DNA from: Calliopum simillimum
Lineage: Eukaryota; Arthropoda; Insecta; Diptera; Lauxaniidae
Direction: 5' to 3'
Length of the DNA: 64,000 nucleotides
Assembly: GCA_951812925.1 (NCBI GenBank)
Contig: OX638370.1
Span: forward strand, 41,171,948 to 41,235,947
The translations under genes were made by a program, and so were the position numbers. Below the pieces are notes generated by a model that searched no databases, was not told where the DNA came from, and saw nothing but the letters and a program-made list of their open reading frames with translations. Every line of letters begins with the position of its first letter. Position 1 is the first letter of the stretch. Shown piece after piece: positions 22,923 through 33,283 of the stretch.

Positions 22923-23762
22923 TTGGGTGTACAACTTAAAAACCGGAATTTTTTAGCGAAAAATGTTACAATATATTTTATTCAAAGTATTGTCCATTGG
23001 AAGCTACAACATTTCCCCATCTTTCAGGCAGTTTATGAATTCCATCCCAAAAAATTGCGCCGGCTTGGCGGCCAAAAATGAATCGAGCCAATTTTCGATA
23101 TATTGAACTTAAGTGAACCGTATTCCTGATAGGGCATTCTGCATCGATCCAAACAAATGGTAGTCAGATGGTGCAAGGTCTGGGCTATAAAGCGGGTGAG
23201 GCAAAATTCCCATCCGTTGTTTTCCAGGTAATTTTTGACTGGGGCAGCAATATGTGGCCGACCGTTGTCATGATGAAAAATTATTGCTTCGTGTCTGGTC
23301 GCATTTTCCGGGCGTTTTTCGATAATGGCACGCTTCAAACGTATTAATTGTGTTCGATAGAGGTCACCTGTGAGCATTACAGAGCATGACCTTGGCACCA
23401 TTGATATTTGCCTTTGGCTGGGAAGGTCCTGGTTGTCCGGGCTTCATATATGAATGTTGCGTTTCGGGTTGTCGTAATGGATCCATTTTTCATCCCAAGT
23501 CACGATCCGATGCAAAAATGACTTTTGGCAAAAAAATGACCCAACAGAACCTCCCGCAAATGCTGCCTTTTTCTCCAATTTTCGAAGTTATTCATCGTGA
23601 AAAATAATAATGATGCACACAAGATAAAATTGTTTTGTTGACTGATTTTGACAGCTGTCAAATGTACCTTCAAAATGACATATATATAAAGTTCGAGCTT
23701 TCACGATATTTGTTAGTACGGACATCCACCGTCAAACTCCGGTTTTTAAGTTGTACACCCAA
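22923..23762 (-). mobile_element. Mariner element with intact ends and internal deletion (840 bp)
   Basis: The left end TTGGGTGTACAACTTAAAAA CCGGAATTTT matches the right end, reverse complement TTGGGTGTACAACTTAAAAA CCGGAGTTTG. TA flanks both sides (22921-22922 and 23763-23764), the mariner target duplication. Intact mariners are about 1.3 kb, so roughly a third is missing. The transposase remnant on the minus strand is listed separately. Confidence 0.9.
23033..23600 (-). pseudogene. Mariner transposase remnant
   Basis: Minus-strand reading: SFLHRIVTWDEKWIHYDNPK (first catalytic D in WDEKW, usually GDEKW), a stop, then VPRSCSVMLTGDLYRTQLIR, ATRHEAIIFHHDNGRPHIAA (second D in HHDN), PVKNYLENNGWE. 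After a one-base shift comes PLYSPDLAPSDYHLF (third D). The N-terminal DNA-binding half and the stretch between VMLC and TGDLY are deleted. The arrangement HHDN...SPDLAPSDYHLF is typical of DD34D mariners. Not functional. Confidence 0.88.
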
Positions 23763-24125
23763 TAGTTTAAAGGATATTTTTGGCTGTATTGTATTTTTTA
23801 TAGCTTCATCTATGAACAAAAAATTTTAAATGAGGATCAGTGGTATGACTTGTCGGAAAACGTGTCGAATCCTAAAGACGACGGAATAAGAAATGCTCTA
23901 CAAAACAAATTTGATAATGGGATCGAAGGGCATGCTGAAACACTGATGTTTATGCAGAATCAGAGGAGAAAAGTAGATCCATTTGAAATTGATGAGAAAA
24001 CTAATCCGTTAGTTATTGACTTCTATACGAAAATGTTAGCAATACTGATAGCCAATATTACAAAAAATAGTCAAAGGAATAGAGTTATTCCATCTGTACA
24101 TCAATTTCACCTAGCCTTACATTGA
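23763..24125 (+). other. Unidentified open frame with coding-like composition, starting at the mariner edge
   Basis: From just after the TAG at the mariner boundary a single frame runs about 118 codons to TGA. The later part is strongly coding-like: NEDQWYDLSENVSNPKDDGI, RNALQNKFDNGIEGHAETLM, RRKVDPFEIDEKTNPLVIDF, with few low-complexity residues. There is no ATG at its 5' edge, and the mariner insertion may have cut an older gene there. I do not recognise the family. It may be part of a transposon protein or a decayed host gene. Confidence 0.35.
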
Positions 24126-24399
24126 GAAGTTCAGTTGCATCAAAAACTTTTGGTGCCGATACCTTTATACAACAGTGGTATCAAGTGTTACTAAAAGTTC
24201 ATGCAATTTTTTTCTTTCTAAACGTCAAAACGAAAAAGGGCTCAAGAAGAGGAGGGTACTTTAGAACATGAAAAGGTACAACCTCAACAGTACTTTAGGC
24301 TTACAAAGTAGTAGAGAGACTAGCGCGCGGGGTTCGAACGCGTTACATATGTAAGCTGTCTTATGTGTCATTGAAAGATTGGTATGTTGTTATGACTTC

Positions 24400-24939
24400 T
24401 AAGTACGTGGTTCCTCGGACCAACTCTCTGAACTATATTGCCTTGCTGTTAGGCTGAATTGATTTTTATGAAGTTTGGTATAGAGATAGGGTAAGCACTA
24501 AGGAAGGATATCATTACCATTACGGTTTTAAGTAGACGGTGCCACTTCTCTAAATGGAAAAACGATTCGCGGCTGAACCACTACATCGATTTTTTTGAAA
24601 TTGGGCATAGAGACAGGGCTATCACTAAGGTACGAGCATATTACCTTTGTGTTTTAAAGTAGGTGGTGCCACGTGCTCATGGCTTTGATTTTTATGACTT
24701 TTGGTATGGGAACGAAAAGATACCAAAAACTTATTGCTCTTTTGTAGGAGTAACACGCCTCTAAACGGAGAGCACGCTATTGCGACTAAGCTGCTGCATC
24801 GATTTTTATGAATGCAAATAACCAGAAAAAAAGAATATTTAAAGCTCTTTGTGTTTTATCAGGCAAGGAAGGTTATAAAAACTTTTTGTTTTATAGTCAA
24901 ATCAAAATAGTCGAATTTCGGCCACACAGCGAACTCTAG
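24400..24939 (-). repeat. Family A, copy 3
   Basis: On the minus strand it begins CTAGAGTTCGCTGTGTGGCC GAAATTCG, then TTATAACCTTCCTTGCCTGA TAAAACACAAAG. It follows the 33284 copy closely through the leader (GCAGCAGCTTAGTCGCAATA) and then three diverged tandem units with GGGCATAGAGACAGGG-type and GGTGCCAC-type cores. It ends near 24400. Confidence 0.7.
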
Positions 24940-24944
24940 TATGG

Positions 24945-25700
24945 GTAAATACGTCAATTTATTTTTGTTATTTTTTGTACTAGTATTTTCTTAAAGTTTA
25001 TTTCAAGAATATTTTGGAATTTCACATGGGTGCAACAAAAAGTTCGAATTTGCCGAATAGTGCAGTCAGTTCCTTCAAATGATAAAAGTTGAATAACTAC
25101 TGACAGTTTCGTGGTTTTTGAAAGCCCCGGGGTGACCATGTTTACGGGAGTGTTATCTACTCTTTATTATAAGATCTTCATCTAAGGCAATCTTCAACCT
25201 TTGATTTTCCCATTATTGTGAAAAGTACTCCCCCTTAATCGATATCTTTTTTTTCGTGAGTATGTTTTTTATTTAACTACATATTTAGATTAGGATATTT
25301 CTTGGATAACAAAAATATCGATATTATTCTAGATCTTAACTTTGACTTAGATGTAGCCTTAAACTTAAACTAATCCTTAGACTAAATCTAAGACCAAGAC
25401 TGAGATCAAGACTAAGGCATACACTTGTACTTAGGCGTGGCTACAGATTTGGGTTTAGACTAGGGGTCTGCACAAGACATTTTGAAATATTTGTCGTGAA
25501 TCAGTCTATAATATATCCAACACCTAGCTTGCTAGCCACAGTAATTTTACATAAGAGTAGAGGTAAGTGGGCAGCCTGGGGCTGCAGCTCAGAATTTAAA
25601 ACTTCTAAAAATCCAACACTGGCTTCAGTCTATAATATCAACACTTATTGTATAAATTTTTTAAATGGATTATTACAAAAATTTTGTTCAATCTTAATTA
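24945..25700. other. Intergenic stretch with a CTTAGAC-type simple tract
   Basis: 25330-25460 is a cryptic simple tract of short phrases such as ACTTAGATG, CCTTAAACTTAAAC and TAGACTAAATCTAAGACC. The rest has no supportable gene. An open frame of 97 codons at 25496 has no recognisable motif. Confidence 0.4.
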
Positions 25701-25704
25701 AATT

Positions 25705-26015
25705 TGTAGAACATAACACCCATTATGACCGAAAAATTTGCGGACATAGCCCCCAATACCGAAATTTACGAAGTGGGGATTATGGTTGATCGGACATAAT
25801 CCCAATGGACCGCCGCGAAGCCGGTATTGGATTTTTGGGAGTTTTAAATCGTGAGCTGCGGCTGTTGTCAATAACAAAATAAGGCGTTAGGATATATCGT
25901 TTTAGGGATTATGTCCTTTTTTTTCTGGGGCTTAAGTCGGAATAATTTGTGAACATAACAGCCATCTACGAAATGGGGATTATTTTCGTGGGGATTATGT
26001 CATGGCACCGCCAAA
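25705..26015. repeat. Inverted-repeat patch built on GGGATTATGTCC
   Basis: Phrases GACATAATCCC, GGGGATTATGG, GGGATTATGTCC, GGGGATTATTTTCGTGG and GGGGATTATGTCATGG occur in both orientations, together with GAACATAACACCCAT near 25710 and GAACATAACAGCCAT near 25955. It looks like a decayed foldback element, but no clean termini are visible. Confidence 0.4.
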
Positions 26016-26037
26016 AAGGTTTTTTGGAAAAGACTTT

Positions 26038-26563
26038 TCGTTTTTAATGAGCTCGAAACTAGCTCAAAACTCATGTGTCAAATGATATGATCGCCAAATA
26101 TTCTCATGGGTTCGTCTGGCTGAAAAAATAAAGCAATACCTTAAGAATTTAAGTTTAAGGTTTTCCAGAAAACTCTTCATTCAAGGTCAGCTTGGAACTA
26201 GCTCGATATTTCTGCGTTAAAAATTTCATCGCTTACTTTTCCCCCAAATTTATCTGGCTGAAAAAATGAAGGTAGCCATAAAAAAAATTTTTGATATTTT
26301 CCGGGAAAATTGAGAGTTTTCCAGAAAATGCTTGTCGCTCAAACTAAGCTCGAAACTAGCTCGAAATTCCTGCGTTAAAACATTTCATCGCTAACTCTTC
26401 CCGCAGATTCGTCTGGCTGAAAAATTAAAGTAAGCTATTTTCCCGCTGTTCCGGAAAATGGAAAATTTCACAGAAATCTCCAAAATTTTGTTGAAAAGCT
26501 CGAAAATAGCTCGAAACTCCCAACCAAAAAACATCGAAGTTCGTCATACCTTTATGGACCTGA
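26038..26563 (-). repeat. Family C, copy 2
   Basis: The reverse complement of this segment follows 16058-16580 unit for unit: GACGAACTTCGATGTTTTTT GGTTGGGAG, then three blocks with CAGCCAGACGAATC and GCAGGAATTTCGAGCTAGTT TCGAGC, spaced about 150 bp. It extends slightly further at its 3' side than copy 1. Confidence 0.7.
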
Positions 26564-27502
26564 ATTTTTTTTTTTTTTTGAAAAAAAAAAATTATGAACG
26601 TTTTAAATATGATTTATAAAAAAAATGTACAAATTTTGTTCTAAGGTTTTAAGAAGAAGTTCTTATAAATATTTTATGAATAACACTGGCTTACAAAATC
26701 TTAGTTTGGGAAAATATCAAGAATGAAGTTAATGTGGTTTGATAGAAGGGAATTTTCTAAGAACAAACAATTTTTTTTTACAGTTCTAAATTTTACCTTT
26801 ATATCATTTTATTTTTTCAGAGATGGTTTCACTGAAATCCTTATGAAATCCAAACAAAGAGTTTGATCGAAATAAATCGTATATCGTTAATTGTTAATTT
26901 CGAACAATAACCTTTCTTTAAAATAATGGTTTCCTTGTGCAATGTACTGCGATTCAAAAAGATACGTTGTGGTTTACTATGCAAAAATCTTGAAGGAATA
27001 AGAAAAATCCGTTTTTGTCTATCTGTCATAAACTATAAAATAACTCAACTATAAAATACAGTTGCTTCAGCAAAAAGTTGTAAAAAATATATTCAAGAAC
27101 ATAATACTGAATAAGCTATAAAAACTACTTAAAAGAAACTTTATGGATTTTTTCCGAACTCTTTACAATTTCGTTCAAGTTGATAATTAAATTTTGTTTG
27201 AAGATTTCGTATAAGAAAAAAAAAGAAAATCCTTGACATATTTTGCTTGTTAAGTGTGAAAAGTTTGCAGTTTCTTCGGCGTGAATTTTCATTTTAATAT
27301 TTTTATATTTTTTTTTTTGTTCTGAGCTTTACGCCTTTTTTCAAGAATATCCTTATAAGCGATGTCAAAAGAAGAAGTAAAATAAAAAGAAATGAAAGTA
27401 ACGTAATAAAAGTGAAATGCTTTTCAATGTTGTAGTACAATACAATACTGTCGTTGTGGTTACATAAGATAAAAGAGATAAAAAGAATGTATGCAATGCA
27501 GA
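26564..27502. other. AT-rich intergenic stretch
   Basis: Long A and T runs, with no supportable gene or repeat. Confidence 0.5.
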
Positions 27503-28113
27503 TTAACCCATTATTGACGAGATTATAAATTTTTTATAGTCCTGCAGCTCCACGCTTTAACGCAATAATTGCAAGGCCAAGTTTTTTTGAACTGAGTTAG
27601 ATGAAATATTTTGTGAGTGTCCCATAATTCACGCATGATTTGAATTTGTCGCAATTTATGCGATGCCAAAAAAACACAGAAAACAGTTTGGTAGCTAATG
27701 GATTATGGTTTATAAAAATAAATATAAAAAAATAAAATATTTAAAAAAAAATTTAAGTTTTGCTGCCACAGTATGGTCATAGAAAATTTCGTAGAGGTCA
27801 TGCGCAAAATGTTAATAATCCTGTTTTAAAATTAAAAAAATAAAAATTTACAAAAGCATGTGTTCTCTATTTAGTTCAAATCTTGCGTGAATTATGGGAT
27901 GCTCTTTATTTTTCCTTGTTTTTGTGATGCCACATCCAGTTGTCAAACTTTGTCCACATTTTGCACTATCTTGTTTTATTCGAAAATGTGCCCTTCCGAG
28001 CTTGGCTTGATAAATTGTCCAGTTGAGGGCTTCAAAATTATAGCAAGTTTTGAGGGTACCACGCCCACTTGTCAAATTTTGCCCAAAAGGCAAAGTGGCA
28101 ACTAATGGGTTAA
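27503..28113. mobile_element. piggyBac-type MITE with TTAA target duplication
   Basis: TTAA CCCATTATTGACGAG at the left and, in reverse complement, TTAA CCCATTAGTTGCCACTT at the right. The TTAA duplication and CCC start are piggyBac features. Inside, CCCATAATTCACGCATGATT TGAA (27622) and its inverse GTTCAAATCTTGCGTGAATT ATGGG (27876) form an internal inverted repeat. A core GGGTACCACGCCCACTTGTC sits at 28055. No transposase frame is present. Confidence 0.65.
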
Positions 28114-29069
28114 CATAACTTAAATATATATTAAGAACAGCGGATGAAAAACGAAAAACGGAAATTGAACATCCGATTTGAAGCAGTGTGAATTGCTGCT
28201 GCTGCTGTCCCTATTGCTGCACAAGGACAACGAGGACTTCCATCTTACTCGAATAGAAAGAATGGTGTGAAAAAGTGTCGTCGTCGTTGTTAACTGAGAA
28301 TTTGCCTTGACACGAACGCAGCATGACACGAGTGATGTGGAGAAATATCAGACGGTCATTCGGGAATTTGCCTAACGGCGGAAGGAAAATCAGTAGCCAT
28401 GGCAATGTCAGCATAATTACGGTGTAGTAAAGTGCAGTGGAATGGCAAAGTAGGAGATCAAGCACTAAATGCTAAGCTTTGGTGTCTTCTTCGCGAGATA
28501 AAGATAGAAACACGTGTTGAAACCTGATGCAAGATGATATTGTGATTGCACAAAAGGAGTGTAAGTGGGCATGCAATGGACAGAAAGCAGCCTGCTGTTA
28601 AATTGATGACATGACATTGGTAAAATAATTGCGGAAGGTAAGACTGAAGGAATATTACAAAAATAGAAAACAGGAAAAAGCAAAAGCAAGGAAACGTAAG
28701 CAAGGCAAAAGGTATGCTAAGGTTACGTAATGAATGATTAGTCGGTGTTGGTTTTGAATGTTGGAGGATTACACACTGAAAAGAAAGATTTCATAATTGA
28801 GACGCTTAAAATGAAAATGTAGCAAGTGCACTTTTTATTCTTCCGAGATATTTAAAGGCTTGAGTTTAAGTTAATTTAAAAATATTGGTAAGCACTAATG
28901 GACATTTTTTTTGTATTACGTGTTGTTAGTTTATTATCCAATAGCGTTTATGGTGCTGGCTACAAAGGAAGTGAAAGAAATAAAGGTTATATTTCACCAA
29001 AATGGACTTGCACCACTTTCAAAATTCACAAATTTATAAAAACGTTAATAACTAAAATTTTCATATCAC
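28114..29069. other. Intergenic stretch of more mixed composition
   Basis: 28140-28720 is less AT-rich than its surroundings, with GCTGCTGCTGCTGTCC and GTCGTCGTCGTTGTT runs. A 35-codon frame at 28322-28429 (begins MTRVMWRNIRRSFGNL) shows no known motif. It could be a transcribed leader or exon of a host gene, but no splice structure is clear. Confidence 0.3.
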
Positions 29070-30370
29070 ATATCGTCGCACACTGGTTCAAAATCCTTAA
29101 AAGCTCGCCAAAAGTCTAAAAAAAAAAGTTTTTTAAATTAACTTTTCATGGACCGTATTCCCTAACAGATATTCATAGACCTCAAAAAATTAGTAAGAAA
29201 GATCCATCTATTCCTACAATGCTCTTGGGATCTCCCCAAAAGTACGCTTCTCAGACGCAAAATTCTGTGAGTTAAAAGTAAAAATTAAGTGTTCACTGTA
29301 AAAATTGTGTGGTTATTGTAAAACTGAACCGATTTTAATGTTTGAAAATGGAATTTCTTCGTAAGAGAAAATACTATCGAACCTTTATATTCAAAACTTG
29401 CAATAATTCATACTTTTACGGTAATTATGATTAATTTAAAATCACATTATTTCACAAAATCAGTATGCAATGGTTATGAAAAAAGCCCAGAACTAATTTA
29501 TACCAGGTCATACCACCAAGATTTTTTGGATTTAAGAAGATTGAAACCTTTTCTAACACATATAAAAAAATTGAGGTGCCTTTTTTTGCCCTTTTTCTTT
29601 GATGCGATTTTTTCTGAAGCACCCATAGGAAAATTTTACTTATATTGCTTACCAAGTGTCAATATGTGTTGCTTGCCTGAAATGGAAAAAGTTTTTGTAT
29701 TATTGTACAGCTTATACTCCGTGATAACGGAATCTTAAACCCATTTTTATGTAGATCATTTTACCATTGCACACAACTCTATCAAAGTTAAAATTTTGAA
29801 ATAAATTTTTAAATTAGATATAAAAATTGTACAAGTGTTGTTTTTTGCCATTTCGAATCCGCCATATTTGTTTTTTAAAAATCTAACATCAGATTCGTAA
29901 TCAGTTACCCCAAAAACCCCCGAGTTAATTTTTTTTTGTTAAATGTTTATGCAATTCGTCCATCATTTTGAATCCGCCAGTTTCTTTTTTAAAAATCTAA
30001 CATCAAATTCATAATCAGCGACCTCAAAAACCCTCAGGTTAAAAATTTTCGTCTCGAAACTTTAATGAATTCGACTTTTGGCCAGCTTTTAGGGATTTTG
30101 AACCAGTGTGCGTCAGGCTTAAACTACAACTAGACATCTACATTTTAATTGTTCCGAGAAAAATTCTTTTAAAGTTTTTTGAAATTCGTTTTTTGTATGC
30201 GATTTTAGAGTTTTCTGCTTTGTATTTTTTATATCAAATTGGATGGAGACTACATTTCAAAAAACTGACTGGACTGGGGCGTAGAGCCGTTTTTTCTTCA
30301 TGTTTCTGTATACTTAACTCAAGACATAAAAAAATGTAGATGTCCAGTTGTAGTTTAAACCCGACGATAT
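29070..30370. mobile_element. Element Y: MITE with about 36-bp inverted repeats, split by element X
   Basis: The right end in reverse complement reads ATATCGTCGGGTTTAAACTA CAACTGGACATCTACATTTT. The left end begins ATATCGTC at 29070 and resumes, after X, as GTCAGGCTTAAACTACAACT AGACATCTACATTTT at 30112. Without X, Y is about 265 bp. No coding content. Its right edge touches family D copy 1. Confidence 0.65.
29079..30110. mobile_element. Element X: about 1-kb element with 38-bp inverted repeats inside Y
   Basis: Left CACACTGGTTCAAAATCCTT AAAAGCTCGCCAAAAGTC mirrors right (reverse complement) CACACTGGTTCAAAATCCCT AAAAGCTGGCCAAAAGTC, with 2 mismatches in 38. Flanks CGTCG (29074-29078) and CGTCA (30111-30115) look like a 4-5-bp target duplication of Y. 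The interior holds two tandem copies of a block with GAATCCGCCA, TTTTTTAAAAATCTAACATC and CTCAAAAACCC. A 103-codon frame at 29427-29738 shows no recognisable domain. Confidence 0.7.
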
Positions 30371-31200
30371 ATGGGCATGTCCGAAAATAATATCCTCTTA
30401 TATGACCCAGGTTTTAAGAACATTTTTTTTTCATGTTCAATAACCAAATGTGGTGGAATATATTTCTAGACGTATAAAATGAAATTCCCAATAGGTGAAC
30501 AAAATAATTAAGAGCCGAGAGGGTGTCAGGAGGTCGTTTTATCTAAAAATTTTGGAAAAATCGAGTTTTCCGATAATATACGGGAGAGCACATATTTCAG
30601 AAGTAGTAGATATGTTACGGGGCACTTTTGCAAATATTCTGGAGTAAAATTTACAAAAATTGTATGTGGGTCGTGGTGACAGAATGGGTTAAAAAGTCTA
30701 AATTGCTCATTACGGCCACATAACGGGTCCTTAAATGCTGAAAAAATTCTGAAAAAATTCAAGAAATTTTCTTGATAAAAAATAAATTGATTTTGTTTAT
30801 TATGTTTTTTAATTTAAGCGCCCCCTGCAGAGTAAAAAACAAAAACCCTAAATTTTGGGTAAAAAATGCGATTATTAGCGATTTGTGATCGAGCACACTG
30901 TAGCGACACATAAGGCAAGATAGCTGGATATCTAACAAACATTTCGGAGTAAAATTCAGAAAAATCGTATGTGGGTCGTGGCGACAGAATGGGTTAAAAT
31001 ATCCAAATTGCTCTTTACGCCCACATAACAGGTCCTAAAATTCAAAAAAAATTCAAGCAAATTCCTTGACATAAAATAAATCGACTTTGTTTATGATGTT
31101 TTTTTAATTTAAGCCTCTCATGTCGAGCAAAAAACGAAAAACTCGAAGCTTCGCATTCCACCAAAAATCACGGTTTTACCCAAAACATTGCGTTGGGTTT
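30370..31200 (+). repeat. Family D, copy 1 (one arm)
   Basis: Starts ATATGGGCATGTCCGAAAAT, then CTTATATGACCCAGGTTTTA, AACCAAATGTGGTGGAATAT and two tandem blocks with GTATGTGGGTCGTGG, CAGAATGGGTTAAAA and GGCCACATAACGGGTCC. It matches both arms of the palindromic element at 39581-42380. Here only one arm and part of the loop (TTTAAGCCTCTCATGTCGAG) are present. Confidence 0.75.
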
Positions 31201-31512
31201 TCAGCACGGTGGACTGATGGACTCGTATTAAACATATCCTAAGCTATCGATTTACATATCGGGAAATCCATGCGAAATTTTTCGACAAAATATTTTTAAC
31301 CCGGAAATGTGTTCTTCTAGAGCCAATCAATTTTTACAGCAATCGATTGCGCTAAACCCGATATATCCACTAAACTGTTTATTGTGATGACTGATTTTCC
31401 GGTTTTTTCAGGCGGTCATAGCTGGAAATGAGTGCATTTTCAAGGCACGGTGAGTAAACGTTCGTCAAAGTGTCCTTTGAGAGTTACAAAAGGTCCAGAG
31501 TGGAGACTTCTA

Positions 31513-32817
31513 AAGGGTGTTTTTTTTTAAGAGGTATGGAACTTCGAATTGAAATAAAACACAAGAAAATCGTTTCAATGTCCATCAATTTGGCTTTATT
31601 GGAAGGATAATTTTATGCCATTAATGTTTAAATATGATTTCGGGCATGTGGCCGCCGCGGCTGGCTCGAATAAAGCCAATTCTACAGGTCCAATTTTCAA
31701 CCACTTTTTCGAGCATATGGGGCCGTATGTCGGCAATAACGCCACGAATGTTGGCTTCCAAGTCCCCTAACGTTTCTGGTTTGTTGGCGTAGACGAGCGA
31801 CTTCACATATCCCCAAAGAAAATAATCCAATGGTGTCAAATCACACGATCTTGGTGGCCAAATAACAGGTCCATTCCGCGAAATTATGCGCTCATCGAAT
31901 GTTTCCTTCAATAAATCGATTGTGACGTGCGCTGTGTGGCATGTAGCGCCGTCTTGTTGGAACCACAACTCATCCACATTCATGCCATCCAATTCGGGAA
32001 CAAAATAGTCGGTTATCATGGCTCTATACCGGTCTCCATGAACGGTAACTGACTCTCCAGCATTATTTCGGAAGAAGTATGGCCCAATGACTCCACCAGC
32101 CCATAGAGCACACCAAACAGTCAGTTTTTGTGGATGTAATGGCGTCTCAAGGGTCTCATGTGGATTCTCTTCGCTCCAAATGCGGCAATTTTGCTTGTTG
32201 ACGTAGCCATTCAACCAAAAATGAGCCTCATCACTGAACAAAATTTTGCGATGAAAATCAGCATCGAGATCAATCTCATTTTCGGCCTTACACCAAAACC
32301 ACGACGCATTGCATGGTCTCGCGGCTTTAATTCTTGCACAAGCTGGATCTTGTAAGGTCGCAAGCCAAGATCTTTGCGCAAAATCTTCCATAAAGTTGAT
32401 GGACAAAGCTCCAATTGCTGTGCACGGTGGCGAATCGATTCATTCGGGTCCTCTTCAACATTTTGCTCTACAGCGGCAATTGTTTCTTCGGTGCGCACTG
32501 TTCGACGTTTCTGCGGATGCGTATTATCACATAGAGTAAACGTAGTGCGAAAACGACCCATGGTTAACCGAATTAATTGCTCTGATGGACGATTATGTCG
32601 ACCATAAAATGGACGGAGCTTGCGGTAAACTTCGCGAACTGAACCATTATTTTCGAAATAAATTTGCACGATTTGCAAGCGTTGTTCTTTTGTCAACCTG
32701 TTTATGATGAAATGGCAAACCAAACTGAACATAAATGACATTAGAGTTGCCAGATTTGACCACAAAATGCCAGTTTTATCTCTATTTGAAAAACAAACCT
32801 CTAAAAAAAACACCCTT
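31513..32817 (-). mobile_element. Full-length DD41D (rosa-type) mariner, 1305 bp
   Basis: Ends are AAGGGTGTTTTTTTTTAAGA GGTATGGAA at the left and, in reverse complement, AAGGGTGTTTTTTTTAGAGG TTTG at the right. TA flanks both (31511-31512, 32818-32819). Length is as expected for a complete mariner. The single gene fills the minus strand. This is the best preserved DNA transposon in the window. Confidence 0.92.
31621..32741 (-). pseudogene. DD41D mariner transposase, one frameshift
   Basis: The start ATG at 32739-32741 leads into INRLTKEQRLQIVQIYFEN, then KLRPFYGRHNRPSEQ, the helix-turn-helix module typical of this group, and DPNESIRHRAQQLELCPSTL. The frame shifts near 32290 (after HAMRRGF). 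It then continues KAENEIDLDADFHRKILFSD with catalytic D in SDEAHFW, the second D in WFQQDGATCH and the third in DLTPLDYFLW. 41 residues separate the second and third D, which defines the DD41D class first described in tephritid flies (rosa). It ends HMPEIIFKH then stop at 31621. All three catalytic residues are kept; the frameshift alone breaks the gene. Confidence 0.92.
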
Positions 32818-32819
32818 TA

Positions 32820-33283
32820 TATTGCCCTCAGGAGCTCGATATGATTGATGCGCGGCAAAATATTTTATTTGTAATCTGCACGTTAATTCATCCGATAATA
32901 AAAAAAATAGAATTAGCGTGCAGATTTTTCGTCAAAAAATTTTGCATGGATACCCCCATATACATTTCCATTACACCTAGTATTTCCAAAGTTATATGCT
33001 CAGCTATAAGTCTACTACGCACTTACCCGTATTTTGTATTAATTTTCTTTATGTGGGACATCCAACTATCTTTTAATGTGTCTCAATCTTAAGCTTTAAA
33101 AGGCTTATGGCCAGAAGCCCCCTTTCAGCTGAACACTAACTTTGACTCATTCCTGTGCCATTCAGTTATTGACGGGTATTGATTTTTGGAATGTAAATGA
33201 TAGTTTGGTCTTTTGCCTATCAAACTTTAGCATTGATTGCTTTTTGTTCTGTTGTTTTATATTTTTAATATTACTAGAGTTCG
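32820..33283. other. AT-rich intergenic stretch
   Basis: No gene or repeat supported between the mariner and family A copy 2. Confidence 0.5.

Noticed and set aside
24320..24345. tRNA-like GGGGTTCGAACGCG
   Set aside because: A lone B-box-like string with no upstream A box or pairing arms.
29427..29738. 103-codon frame inside element X as a transposase
   Set aside because: No DDE, helix-turn-helix or zinc motif is visible, and X otherwise looks non-autonomous. Kept only as a note.
32158..32607. Plus-strand frames over the DD41D mariner
   Set aside because: Antisense shadows; the minus strand carries the full motif set.
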